The notes under the pieces are model-generated. The model did not search any database. It worked only from the letters and a program-made list of their open reading frames with translations, and was not told the origin of the DNA. A program made the position numbers and the translations under genes. DNA of 52,879 nt from Parafrankia sp. EUN1f. Its GTDB lineage: Bacteria; Actinomycetota; Actinomycetes; Frankiales; Frankiaceae. The stretch is from the NCBI RefSeq assembly GCF_000177675.1, contig NZ_ADGX01000055.1, positions 1 to 52,879 on the forward strand, written 5' to 3'. Shown in pieces: positions 11,469-20,203 of the stretch (its first letter is position 1; each line of letters begins with the position of its first letter).

Positions 11469-11975
11469 ATGAGCCGGGAGTACGCGAAGGCCGTGGGTTC
11501 TCGCCTACGGGCAATCCGGATCCAGCAGGGGTTGTCTCTGCAGGGCGTAGAACAGAAGTCGCGTGGTCGGTGGAAGACCGCCGCGGTCGGCTCCTATGAA
11601 CGCGGTGATCGGATGATCAGCGTCCATCAGCTGTCGGAGCTCGCCGGCTTCTACGGCGTTCCGGTCTCCGCGCTGTTGCCAAACGAGGACCAGCTGCCAC
11701 CGCGGGAACGCAGGCCGCGCACGGTGCTCAATCTCGAGAAGCTCGCCGCGGCGCCGCCGGACTCGTCTGCCCTGGTGCGGAGATGGGTCGCGCAGATTCA
11801 GCGGCAGCGTGACGACTACGCCGGTCACGTGCTGTCCATCCGCGACGGTGACGTTCGGGCGCTGGCGCTCCTACACGACACGACCCCCCAGGAGTTCGCC
11901 GAGAGGCTACGTTCGTGGGGAGTGCTCGAGACCAGCTTCCCCGAGGAACATGAGCCGCACGAGCCGCCGGAGTAG
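11469..11975 (+). CDS. bldD: BldD-family transcription regulator
   Basis: 168 residues and colinear with Streptomyces BldD. The N-terminal helix-turn-helix is near-diagnostic: MSREYAKAVGSRLRAIRIQQ, GLSLQGVEQKS, GRWK, VGSYERGDR, LAGFYGVPVSALLP. The C-terminal domain carries the full c-di-GMP signature RxD-x8-RxxD as R114-D115-D116 and R125-D126-G127-D128, the same residue numbers as in Streptomyces BldD. In that family tetrameric c-di-GMP clamps two C-terminal domains so the dimer can repress development genes. Start at ATG 11469 with AGGGGG upstream. The setting differs from the nusB/efp/pyr region where Streptomyces bldD lies, so this could be a paralogue. Confidence 0.85.
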   Translation: MSREYAKAVGSRLRAIRIQQGLSLQGVEQKSRGRWKTAAVGSYERGDRMISVHQLSELAGFYGVPVSALLPNEDQLPPRERRPRTVLNLEKLAAAPPDSSALVRRWVAQIQRQRDDYAGHVLSIRDGDVRALALLHDTTPQEFAERLRSWGVLETSFPEEHEPHEPPE

Positions 11976-12116
11976 GAGCAGGGCCGGCATTTCTGTCGGG
12001 TCGGGCCGGTTGTAGCCAGCAGGCGCGGGCGGCCCGCGAGGGAGCGGCGACATCGGTGTCACATGCACACCCGGACCCGTGTGGTGGCCGAACGCACCGC
12101 GCCGGGAGGTGACGCA

Positions 12117-13490
12117 ATGCCGAGGAAGCGGGCTTCGCACAGGGGACTCGTGCTCGGTGCGGGCGGTGTGCTCGGATCCGCCTGGATGATCGGCGCGTTG
12201 CGCGCGATCGAGACGGAGCAGGGCATCGACGTCCGGGACCATGATGTCGTCGTCGGAACGTCGGCGGGATCGGTCATCGCCGCGCTGCTCGGTCTCGGAG
12301 TCGGCGCGGACGTGATGGTGAACTCGGAGCGGGGGATCTTCGAGCCGGGCTATCCGGTGCTGGACTACCGCGACCTCGGTGCCTCGCTGCCACCCCGGCC
12401 GCGGATGCGGATGGGGTCGCCGCGGCTGCTGACCGCGACTGCGCTTCATCCCCGCCAGGCTTCGCCGATGGTGGCGCTGGCGGCCCTGCTTCCGCAGGGG
12501 CGCGGGCAGATCGCGGCGATCGGCGACCTGGTCTCCGCGGCGGTGGCGCGCCTCGACGAGCCGCTCGATCCGCTCTCGGCGAAGCGTTCGGCGTCCGTCC
12601 CGCCCGGTGCCCGGCGCGGACGGACACTGACGGCCCTCAAGCCGAACGGCTGGCCACGCAGCCCAGGGCTGCGCGTCGTGGCGATGGACTTCGACACCGG
12701 CGGCCGGGTGCTGTTCGGCTCCGAAAGCGCTCCGCCGGCCCCGCTGCCAGAGGCGGTGATGGCGTCCTGCGCGATTCCCGGCTGGTACGCGCCGATCAGA
12801 ATCGCCGGCCGCCGGTTCGTCGACGGCGGGACCCGCTCGCCTGCTTCCCTCGACCTCCTCGCGGACTCCGACCTGGACGAGGTGACGGTGCTCGCGCCCG
12901 CCTGCTCGTTCGAATGTGACCGCCCGCGCGGCGCCGTCGCGCTCGTCGAGCGGCAGATGCGCCGGGCCGCGACCCGCCGGCTGGCCCGCGAGATCGAACT
13001 CGTCCAGGCCGCGGGCATCCGGGTGACGGTGCTCTGCCCTGGGCCAGAGGATCTTGAGGTCATCGGCGGCAACATGATGGACCTGACCCGGCGCGCGGAG
13101 GTGTTCGAGACGTCGCTGCGTACGTCGACGCAGGCCCTGCGGGCGCTGCAGGAGGTGCCGGTACGTCCGGCGCGGGCCGCCGCCGCGGCCGGTGCCGCCG
13201 CGAGCGCGGGTGCGACCGGCCCGCGTCGAACGGGCGCTACCGGTCCGCGTGGCACGGGCGCTGCCGGCTCACGCGGCACGGGTGCGACCGGTCCGCGTGG
13301 TACGGGTGCGACCGGCCCACACGCAGCGGGTGGTACCGGCGGTGGTGCCGGTGCCACCGGCCCACGGAGGTCGGAGAAGTCACTGGAGAAGTCACTGGAT
13401 CAGCCGGGCCGGGGCGCCCGGGCCACGACCGGCGGTGCGGCTGGCGGCGGTGTGGAGGACCAGAACGCGGACCTCGGTCTGGTCGGCTGA
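12117..13490 (+). CDS. Patatin-like phospholipase with repetitive C-terminal tail
   Basis: 457 residues. The catalytic dyad is visible: the nucleophile Ser49 in GTSAG (residues 47-51) and Asp236 in VDGG. The oxyanion region is GLVLGAGGVLGSAWMIGAL. These features define patatin/RssA-type acyl hydrolases, which cleave acyl chains from lipids. After about residue 350 the protein becomes low complexity, with repeats of an eight-residue unit (GATGPRGT and variants). These end near residue 420, before a Lys/Glu and Gly-rich end. ATG 12117 is chosen for the GGGAGG eight bases before it. No signal peptide or membrane segment is seen. Confidence 0.85.
   Translation: MPRKRASHRGLVLGAGGVLGSAWMIGALRAIETEQGIDVRDHDVVVGTSAGSVIAALLGLGVGADVMVNSERGIFEPGYPVLDYRDLGASLPPRPRMRMGSPRLLTATALHPRQASPMVALAALLPQGRGQIAAIGDLVSAAVARLDEPLDPLSAKRSASVPPGARRGRTLTALKPNGWPRSPGLRVVAMDFDTGGRVLFGSESAPPAPLPEAVMASCAIPGWYAPIRIAGRRFVDGGTRSPASLDLLADSDLDEVTVLAPACSFECDRPRGAVALVERQMRRAATRRLAREIELVQAAGIRVTVLCPGPEDLEVIGGNMMDLTRRAEVFETSLRTSTQALRALQEVPVRPARAAAAAGAAASAGATGPRRTGATGPRGTGAAGSRGTGATGPRGTGATGPHAAGGTGGGAGATGPRRSEKSLEKSLDQPGRGARATTGGAAGGGVEDQNADLGLVG
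13205..13340. repeat. 24-bp coding repeat in the patatin gene
   Basis: About five copies of a 24-bp unit encode GATGPRGT-like octapeptides. The unit length is not a multiple of the Gly-X-Y triplet, so this is not a regular collagen helix. Confidence 0.75.
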
Positions 13491-13513
13491 CGCGGGGTTG
13501 CCACACTGACCCC

Positions 13514-14005
13514 ATGCGCGTCTACCTTCCCTCCACGCTCACGGCCGCCCGAGCGGTGCTGCGGGATCGGACGGTGCCGGCCGGCACCGCGTTCGCGGTC
13601 ACTCCGGCGCTGCGGGAGTGGTACAGCCAGTCCGACACCGAGGAGATGGAGTTCGCGGCGCTGCAGAACGCGGCACGGGCATGCCTGCGCCTGCTGGACG
13701 CTGACCCTGACGCCCCGCCGCGGCGGTTCGTGTTCGCCGCCGATGTGGAGGAAAAGGGCGTCCGGGTCCGCGACGACCTGGAGCGGGGCGCGGTGGAGGT
13801 GCTCGGGCCCGTCCCGCTGGCCTCCGTCCGCGCCGTCCACACAGACGATCCGGCGGACGACGAGGCGCAGGCCGCCGTGCGTGCGGCTGTCGACGCCGTG
13901 CTCGAGGCTGATCTCGGCAGCGATGACGCCGCCTTCGTCGTCGACGGTGCCGAGGGCTTCGAGCTCCTGTGGTTCGCCACCCAGGAGCTCGCCGACCTCC
14001 TCTGA
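13514..14005 (+). CDS. DUF6912-like conserved protein
   Basis: 163 residues starting MRVYLPSTLTAARAVLRDR. It has REWYSQSDTEEMEFAALQNA, an acidic central part (RRFVFAADVEEKGVRV) and a C-terminal ELLWFATQELADLL. It matches a widespread actinobacterial family of unknown function (DUF6912 type), normally a single short cytoplasmic domain as here. It starts 23 bases after the phospholipase stop, so the two may share a transcript. Confidence 0.7.
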   Translation: MRVYLPSTLTAARAVLRDRTVPAGTAFAVTPALREWYSQSDTEEMEFAALQNAARACLRLLDADPDAPPRRFVFAADVEEKGVRVRDDLERGAVEVLGPVPLASVRAVHTDDPADDEAQAAVRAAVDAVLEADLGSDDAAFVVDGAEGFELLWFATQELADLL

Positions 14006-14544
14006 GTGGTGGCAGTCACGTCCAGCCCTGGCGGCGCGTAGCGGCGCCCCGTTCGCACGGGTCCGCCCCGTTCACGGGGGTCCGCCCCGTTCGCACGGGC
14101 CCGTGCTGCCCGGTCGCACTGCTGATGAGCTGTGGCGGTGTGATCCGTCGTGTTTCCCCTGTCCTGTCAGCGCCGACACGCTGACAGCCGATCGACAGCG
14201 GTCGTTGTCGTCACTTGCTGATTGATTGTCCTTTTGCTTGACCATGTCCGGCGGATGTAGCTTCTCGACGTCGCCAGGTGATCTTCGGTGCCGCGCGATG
14301 TAACGGTCGTGTCGTCTCGACGTTGCTTTTGACGCCCCGCGGCGGGCATCGGTCGATGCTCCGAATAGTGTTGTTGCGGAACTGGTTGCTCCCTCATGGC
14401 TCACCTTGTGTGGGTGTGCCGACGGGTCCGGCTGTGGCTGGCTCGCGGCGTGCTCCACGGCTTCGCGGGGGTTGTCGTCGGTTCTCCATCGTGTGTTCCT
14501 TGGCCTCGGTAAATCTGTGGCGTGACGTAGGAGGCTGGTGAACC
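14006..14544. other. Intergenic region with tandem repeats and a palindrome
   Basis: 539 bp. At about 14043-14104 a GC-rich unit (core CCGCCCCGTTC) is repeated three times. At 14164-14187 CTGTCAGCG and CGCTGACAG form a perfect 9-bp inverted repeat with a 6-base loop. From 14190 to 14420 the DNA is clearly AT-richer, as expected for a promoter or horizontally acquired DNA. I see no gene here. Confidence 0.5.
14164..14187. promoter_or_regulatory. 9-bp inverted repeat (hairpin or operator)
   Basis: CTGTCAGCG, loop CCGACA, CGCTGACAG. It lacks a U-tract. It could be a factor-independent stop for the upstream pair of genes or an operator for the gene at 14545. Confidence 0.45.
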
Positions 14545-16209
14545 GTGCTCTATCTCGCCGGGCAGATTCTGGTCTTCGTCCTCGTGGCGATGCTGATCGG
14601 CGCGGGTCTGGCCTGGCTCTTCCTCGTCGCGCCGCTGCGGCGGCAGGCGCGCCTCGCGGTGCTGTCGGCCACCGGCGGTCCGGAGGCGGGCTCGGTCTCC
14701 GCCCAGGGCACGACGGCCGCGAAGCATCCGCCGGCCGTGGGCGAGCGCGTGGTCGCGGCAGAGGGCGCAGCCGACTCCCAGGATCACGAGCAGCCGGCGC
14801 GTCCGAGCAGTCCGAGCGTTGCCCGGCCGGGTACGTCTGGCGTGTCTGTAACGTCTGGCGAGCCTGGCGCGGTCCCGGAGCGTGACACGGTCGTGCCCCA
14901 GGAGACTGAGGTGGCGGCCCGGGCGGTGGAGCCCAGGGGCGCCGCCGGAGACATCGAGGCACTTCTCGGCCGCCTGCGGGAGCAGGAGGAGAGGTGGTCC
15001 GCGGAGAAGGCGGAGCTGGTCACCCGGCTGGGCGCGGCCGAGCGTCAGGCCGTCGAATCCGAGCGGCGGGTTGCGGTCGCCGAGCAGCAGGTCGCCGATG
15101 CGCGGGCCCGCATCGGCGAGATCGAGTCAGCTCTGCGGGCGGCACCCGTCGACGTCGACGTCGACGCGGCGAGTGCGCCAACAGTCGTCCAGCCCGTGTC
15201 ACCGGCAGTTCTGACGGTTCCTGGCATTCCTGCGCGTTCGGCTGATCCGGTCGAAGCCGAGTCCGGGTTCGATTCCGTCGCGGATCTGGCCCGCGAGACG
15301 GCCGAGCTGCGTGAGCAGCTCCAGGAGGCCGAGGCGCGTGCGGCCAAGTTCTCCTCGAGGCTTGCCATGGTCCGCACCGAGGCGGAGGACGCCCAGCGGA
15401 AGGTGGCCACGATGAGCACACGCCTGGACCGCCACCAGGCGGAATGGGCGGCTGAACGGATCAAGCTGCTCGCTCGTATCGCGGAGGCGGAGGAGGCGCG
15501 GGTATCGATGGCGCTGCCGCCGGCCGACGAGTTCGCCGGCTATCAGGAGGAGCTCCCCCTGGCCGTCGATCCGCAGCCCAGCGCCGGGCCGGCGAGTTCC
15601 GCCCAGCCGGTGCCGGCGGCTGGTCCGATCGAGGGCGACGAAGGCCACGAGCAGCAGAACTCGTCCCCGGGCGGGTGGCCCCAGGGCGAGCAGGCCCACG
15701 ACCTGCCGTTCGATGACGTGTTGTCCACAGACGAAGCGCCGTCGGACGACGTGCCGTCGAACGCCGGGGCCTTCGACGCCGGCCCGCTGCTGTGCGCCAT
15801 CGCAGGCTCCCGTGAGGAGGATCTGGAGCTGATCGGTGCGGCGCTTGTCGGGGCAGCCACGTCCGCTGCGATGAACGAGCACCATGATCGAGCGAGCATG
15901 GATGCCGACAGATCAGATTCAGCTGATGGAATGCCTGTGTCCGTGGCCGTCGTGCCGTCCTGGGGCGGGCCCGCCGAACCCGTCCCGTCATCCGACAATC
16001 TGAAGGAGATCGTCGGAGTCGGGCCGGTGGTCGAGTCCCGGCTGCGGGTACTGGGGATCACCACCTTCCGCCAGCTTGCAGAGATGGGCGACACCGAAGT
16101 CGACCGGCTCGCGAAGATGCTGGATGGTTTCGGCGGCCGGATCATCTCCGACGACTGGGTCGGCCAGGCCCGTGATCTTCAGGCTCGGCACCACAGCGGT
16201 CTCGCCTGA
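14545..16209 (+). CDS. Membrane-anchored coiled-coil protein with C-terminal helix-hairpin-helix domain
   Basis: 554 residues from a GTG with TAGGAGG upstream. One transmembrane helix at the N-terminus (AGQILVFVLVAMLIGAGLAW) is followed by a Glu/Arg/Ala-rich coiled coil in two blocks (about 130-200 and 240-320) and an acidic linker. The end is a helix-hairpin-helix-like domain: LKEIVGVGPVVESRLRVLGI, TFRQLAEMGDTEVDRLAKML and DDWVGQARDL. That last domain resembles the GVGP...L..LGI.T..QLA modules found at the ends of ribosomal-protein-like and envelope proteins. A DNA- or protein-binding role at the membrane is possible but unproven. Confidence 0.7.
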   Translation: MLYLAGQILVFVLVAMLIGAGLAWLFLVAPLRRQARLAVLSATGGPEAGSVSAQGTTAAKHPPAVGERVVAAEGAADSQDHEQPARPSSPSVARPGTSGVSVTSGEPGAVPERDTVVPQETEVAARAVEPRGAAGDIEALLGRLREQEERWSAEKAELVTRLGAAERQAVESERRVAVAEQQVADARARIGEIESALRAAPVDVDVDAASAPTVVQPVSPAVLTVPGIPARSADPVEAESGFDSVADLARETAELREQLQEAEARAAKFSSRLAMVRTEAEDAQRKVATMSTRLDRHQAEWAAERIKLLARIAEAEEARVSMALPPADEFAGYQEELPLAVDPQPSAGPASSAQPVPAAGPIEGDEGHEQQNSSPGGWPQGEQAHDLPFDDVLSTDEAPSDDVPSNAGAFDAGPLLCAIAGSREEDLELIGAALVGAATSAAMNEHHDRASMDADRSDSADGMPVSVAVVPSWGGPAEPVPSSDNLKEIVGVGPVVESRLRVLGITTFRQLAEMGDTEVDRLAKMLDGFGGRIISDDWVGQARDLQARHHSGLA

Positions 16210-16285
16210 CGGTGCCGCCGTCGCGAGCCGCAGGCCTGTCGCAGGTCGGCTACGTCGCAGACCGAGCTGTCGAAGGTCGGAGCCG

Positions 16286-18160
16286 TCAAAGACCGGAGAT
16301 GAGGCCCTCGATCTCCGCCTCGACGATGCGTCGATCGGTCACGTCGGCGTAGATCCACACATGGCCGTGGTAGCCGTTGGGTCCCGCGAGCGGAATGTGA
16401 CTGCGTTCGAAGACCCTTCCGTCCGCGAACATCACTGTCTCGCGCCGCATGGTCCGTCGGCGCCGCAGCAGGGTGTCCAGCCGGCTCGCGAAGCCCGCCG
16501 GATCCTCGACCAGGCCGGGCAGCGGGCGGAGCTGCGCGCGACAGTCCGTGCCCACCAGATCGACCGGAGACTCCGCGAGTTCGAACAGATCGCAGTAGGT
16601 CTGGTTCACAGCGACGACCCTGGCGTCCGCATCGGCGACCAGCACCGCTGACGGCAGCTCGGCCATCAGCGCGGTCAGCCAGCGTTCGCGTTCATGGCAT
16701 GCATCCGAGAGACGACGTATTTCGGCGAACGCGCAGTCGCAGCTGCCGTGCCCGGAGCCGCTCGCCGGTCCCGGAGCCGTCGGGCCGCCGAAGGACAGTG
16801 ACGACCCACGGCGCGGTCCGAAGGGGCCGGTCGGCCCTGAGGCCAGCGGGTACGAACCGCCCACCGGCCCGGAGCGGCTGGTGCGGTGATGCGCACTTCC
16901 CAGATCGCCGTGTGGGGTGACCGCCGCCCGCCATTCCGCGCCCGGAGGGAGCGCGCCGCCGCGCAGCGGTCCTGCACCGGGCCCAGGCGCCGGTGGACGA
17001 AGCCCGCCCGTACCGGCAGAAAAGTTTCCGGTGCCGTCGCCGGCCGATTCCGGACCCGGTGCGGTTCGTCCCGTGGCACGCGCCCGGGTCGGGCCGGCAA
17101 GCGGCTCCGTCCCGGGATGATCACCGAGGGAAGCCTGCTCGACGTGAGTCTCACCGAACGGGATGTCGTTGAACGGAACCTCCTCAGCTCCGGCTTCGTC
17201 GAACGGCGTCTCGGTGAAGGACCGCTCGGCGAATGGCCGCTCGCTGAAGGGCCGGCCTGGGTGCTCCGCGGGCTCGACGGCTGGCGGATCGACCTCGCCC
17301 GCGGAGGGCCGCCGAGGAGGCGGAACCGTCCAGCCCGGACCCGCCGGCTCCTCGGCGTCGCCGGGGAGGAGCCAAAGGTCGTCGGTGGCCAGATCGAACC
17401 GGTCGAGTTCCTCCCGGAGCAGCTCGACGGTGTCCAACGGCAGGTCGTCTGGTCCGCCACCGCCGTCGGCAGCGTGGTCATCGTCCGTGGGCTCGGACGC
17501 GGCGACCGCTCGATCATCGGCCGTGGTCTCGCCGGGCCACTCGATCTGGGTGCTGCCACGGCCGCCCGCAGGCTGGTCGACTGCCGGCTCGGCGGCGTCT
17601 GGGCCCAGCAACTCGGCGGACCACAGCGAAGGGTCGAGGCTGCCCAGCTCCAGATCGCCCAGGTCCAGATCGCCCAGCTCGAGGTTGCCCAGCTCGAGGT
17701 CGAACCCGAGCCTCTGGCCGGGCCTTGCCCCTGGGTTCGGGTCCGGTAGCTCGGCATCCGCCTCGCCGCGGTCCGGTACCGCGGTCAGCGTGCCGGCAAA
17801 ACGGCGATGTCCGTTCTCGCCCACGACCGCGGCCGCGCGCAGGATCGCCGGCCGCGCCGTCCCGTCCGGCGCAAGCAGCCGGACCGGGATTGAGAGCTCG
17901 TCACCCTCGGTTACCAGGAGGCGCCACTGTCTGGTCACGGTGCGTACATCCTCGGGATGCACGGCGCGTTCCCAGCCGCGCCCCACCGCCTTGTCGCGAG
18001 GGACTCCGGTCAGCACGGACCAGTGTCGGTTCACGAAAACATGCCGACCTGAGACGTCGGCGGTGAACACACCGACCGGACAGTTGTCGACAATTCGTCG
18101 GAATACATCCCATGCGGTCGCGAACACATCGGACGGCTCGGCACCGTGGTAGGTGTTCAT
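16286..18160 (-). CDS. Protein with two PAS domains and a long acidic linker
   Basis: About 624 residues. An N-terminal PAS domain (VDNCPVGVFTADVSGRHVFV, VHPEDVRTVTRQW) and a C-terminal one (LMAELPSAVLVADADARVVA, RETVMFADGRVFERSHIPL, GHVWIYADVTDRR) flank about 330 disordered residues. The linker contains a five-residue repeat (LELGN, LELGD, LDLGD, LELGD, LELGS) and a Pro-Phe repeat (PFSERPF, SFTETPF, VPFNDIPF). No kinase, GGDEF, EAL or phosphatase domain is present, so any signal must go to a partner. ATG 18160 is preferred over GTG 18163. It is divergent from the Tad operon, so a regulatory link is possible. Confidence 0.75.
   Translation of the reverse strand: MNTYHGAEPSDVFATAWDVFRRIVDNCPVGVFTADVSGRHVFVNRHWSVLTGVPRDKAVGRGWERAVHPEDVRTVTRQWRLLVTEGDELSIPVRLLAPDGTARPAILRAAAVVGENGHRRFAGTLTAVPDRGEADAELPDPNPGARPGQRLGFDLELGNLELGDLDLGDLELGSLDPSLWSAELLGPDAAEPAVDQPAGGRGSTQIEWPGETTADDRAVAASEPTDDDHAADGGGGPDDLPLDTVELLREELDRFDLATDDLWLLPGDAEEPAGPGWTVPPPRRPSAGEVDPPAVEPAEHPGRPFSERPFAERSFTETPFDEAGAEEVPFNDIPFGETHVEQASLGDHPGTEPLAGPTRARATGRTAPGPESAGDGTGNFSAGTGGLRPPAPGPGAGPLRGGALPPGAEWRAAVTPHGDLGSAHHRTSRSGPVGGSYPLASGPTGPFGPRRGSSLSFGGPTAPGPASGSGHGSCDCAFAEIRRLSDACHERERWLTALMAELPSAVLVADADARVVAVNQTYCDLFELAESPVDLVGTDCRAQLRPLPGLVEDPAGFASRLDTLLRRRRTMRRETVMFADGRVFERSHIPLAGPNGYHGHVWIYADVTDRRIVEAEIEGLISGL
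17638..17706. repeat. 15-bp coding repeat in the PAS gene
   Basis: About four to five units of a 15-bp sequence (CCCAGCTCGAGGTTG-like on the plus strand) encode the LELGx pentapeptides of the linker. Confidence 0.7.
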
Positions 18161-18883
18161 CACTGTCCCCGGGTGAGTGTCGGTCGGCGTGCTCCGAACG
18201 CTGCCGCTTTCCGCGGCGACGCTGGGGCAGCCGTGCCCGGTGGGCGTTCGGTGGTACGGGTCAATGGCTGACCGGGCACGTGAATGACCCCCGAGGCAGG
18301 CTTCGGCGGCGGTCGGCGACGTGCGGGGCGGTGTGGGGGAAGTACCGCCGGTCGGCGCGGACCGTGCGTTGTCGGTTTCGAGTGCGGTGGCGCGGCGTTC
18401 CAGTTCGGTGGAGTGGCGAGTTTCGGTACTCCGGTGTGTGGGCGTGCTGGCTTTCTGGCCGCCGGCAGATTACCGCTCCAGCGCCTTGATCCCGGCGTAT
18501 ACGGCCGGCGTTTCGGTGCCGATCTGTCGACCCGTTGCCGGGGCGGATGGCAAACCCGTCCGACCGTGCGGGTGCGGCACCACAACTCGGGCAAACGTGC
18601 ACATGGAGATCGTTGCCAGGTTGGGATGGTGGTTACGGAAAGTAATCGGCAAGGTGGGATCTGGTCGGATCGCGCGCGGTGGGTGGCCGCTGGTGGTCGA
18701 CCCGGCGCCAAGGGGCGCCGGAGGTTGTGCGAACGTTGTTGCTTGAGTACCTGCTTGGAAGGGTTGATAGGGAGTGACCGACTTTCTACGCTTCGTGGCA
18801 GGTCTTTCGAAGTGTGTGCGGCAGGTTGCGTCGATGGCGGCGAGGAGCGGCGATTCTCCGTGGCGGCGGTACGCGGGAACTGG
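18161..18883. other. Long divergent region before the Tad operon
   Basis: About 720 bp between the PAS gene and tadA. The upstream frames read as Arg/Gly/Cys-rich nonsense, so I do not call a gene. The part 18590-18850 is AT-richer and is the likely tad promoter region. It contains TTAC-N5-GTAA at 18633-18645. Confidence 0.45.
18632..18646. promoter_or_regulatory. BldD-box-like palindrome upstream of tadA
   Basis: The sequence GTTACGGAAAGTAAT has both half sites of the published BldD consensus (nTnAC-n5-GTnAn) at correct spacing. The central CWG of the consensus is not matched. It lies about 240 bp before the tadA start. Confidence 0.35.
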
Positions 18884-20203
18884 ATGGATGCGACCTCTCA
18901 CGTGGAAGGAGAGGTCCGTGAACTGATACGTCGTCGATCACTCGACCCGGTCCGGGAACCCGCGCACATTCGCCAGCTCGTCGACGACGTTGTCGCCGAC
19001 TACGAAGAGCGTGCTCTCACCAGTGACCTTCCTCCGGTGGTGGACCGGGATGCCACCGCCCGTTCGGTCTATGACGCCGTCGCCGGTTTCGGCCCGCTGC
19101 AGCGGCATCTCGACGATCCGACGGTGGAGGAGATCTGGATCAACGAGCCCGGCCGGGTGTTTGTCGCCCGGCACGGCCGCAGCGAGCTGACCACCGTGAT
19201 TCTCACCCATGACCAGGTCCAGGACCTGGTGGAACGCATGTTGAAGTCATCCGGGCGCCGGGTCGACCTGTCCACCCCGTTTGTCGACGCGATGCTTCCC
19301 GACGGATCCCGCCTGCATGTGGTCATCCCGGACGTCACCCGGGTGCACTGGTCCGTCAACATCCGCAAGTTCGTCCTGTCCGCGTCCGGCCTGGACGAGC
19401 TCGTCGCGCTCGGGACGATCACGCCGCACGCGGCGCTGTTTCTGGAAGCGGCGGTGATCTCCGGGCTGAACGTCATCGTCGCCGGCGGCACCCAGGCCGG
19501 GAAAACGACGCTGCTCAACTGCCTGGGCTCCGCGATCCCCGCCCGCGAGCGGGTGATCAGCGTCGAGGAGGTCTTCGAGCTGCGACTGCGCGCGCCCGAC
19601 TGGGTCGCCATGCAGACCCGGCAGGCGAACCTGGAGGGCACCGGTGAGATCCGCCTGCGGCGGCTCATCAAGGAGGCGCTGCGGATGCGCCCCGACCGGA
19701 TCCTCGTCGGCGAGGTGCGTCAGGAAGAGGCCCTCGACCTGCTCATCGCGCTCAACTCCGGGCTGCCCGGCATGTGCAGCCTGCACGCCAACTCGGCCCG
19801 CGAGGCCGTGACCAAGCTTTGTACCCTCCCGCTGCTGGCCGGGGAGAACGTCACGCACGCCTTCGTGGTGCCCACCGTCGCCTCCAGCGTCGACATCGTC
19901 GTCCACCTGGCCAAGGAGGCGGACGGACGTCGCCGGGTCACCGAGATCGTCGCGCTGCCGGGCCGGGCCGAGGGCGACATCGTCGAGGTCGCCCAGATCT
20001 TCCAGACCCACGGCTCGATGCTGCTGCGGGCTGACGGTTACCCGCCCCACCCCGAGCGGTTCCTGCGCGCCGGCTACGACCTGGCCGCGCTGCTCGCCGC
20101 ACCCGGCCACGAGCGCGGCTACCCGCACCCACACCAGAACCAGCAGCACCCGTACCAGCAGAATCCCTACCCGCACCACCCGCAGATCGCGGTTGAGCGC
20201 TGA
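18884..20203 (+). CDS. tadA: Tad pilus assembly ATPase TadA/CpaF
   Basis: 439 residues, a secretion-type hexameric ATPase that powers Flp pilus assembly. Visible are the N-terminal helical part (IRQLVDDVVADYEERAL), WINEPGRVFVARHGR, the Walker A loop (VAGGTQAGKTTLLN, from residue 200), the Asp box ISVEEVFELRL, Walker B RMRPDRILVGEVR and the His box GMCSLHANSAREAV. The C-terminal tail is unusually rich in His, Pro, Gln and Asn (residues 415-439). Start: ATG 18884 or in-frame GTG 18860, the latter with GAGGAG upstream. It overlaps tadB (TGATG), so the operon is translationally coupled. Confidence 0.92.
   Translation: MDATSHVEGEVRELIRRRSLDPVREPAHIRQLVDDVVADYEERALTSDLPPVVDRDATARSVYDAVAGFGPLQRHLDDPTVEEIWINEPGRVFVARHGRSELTTVILTHDQVQDLVERMLKSSGRRVDLSTPFVDAMLPDGSRLHVVIPDVTRVHWSVNIRKFVLSASGLDELVALGTITPHAALFLEAAVISGLNVIVAGGTQAGKTTLLNCLGSAIPARERVISVEEVFELRLRAPDWVAMQTRQANLEGTGEIRLRRLIKEALRMRPDRILVGEVRQEEALDLLIALNSGLPGMCSLHANSAREAVTKLCTLPLLAGENVTHAFVVPTVASSVDIVVHLAKEADGRRRVTEIVALPGRAEGDIVEVAQIFQTHGSMLLRADGYPPHPERFLRAGYDLAALLAAPGHERGYPHPHQNQQHPYQQNPYPHHPQIAVER

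Noticed and set aside
18284-18883. N-terminal 200-codon extension of TadA
   Set aside because: The extension is Arg/Gly/Cys-rich with no domain, while TadA homology and a normal length start near 18884 (or 18860).
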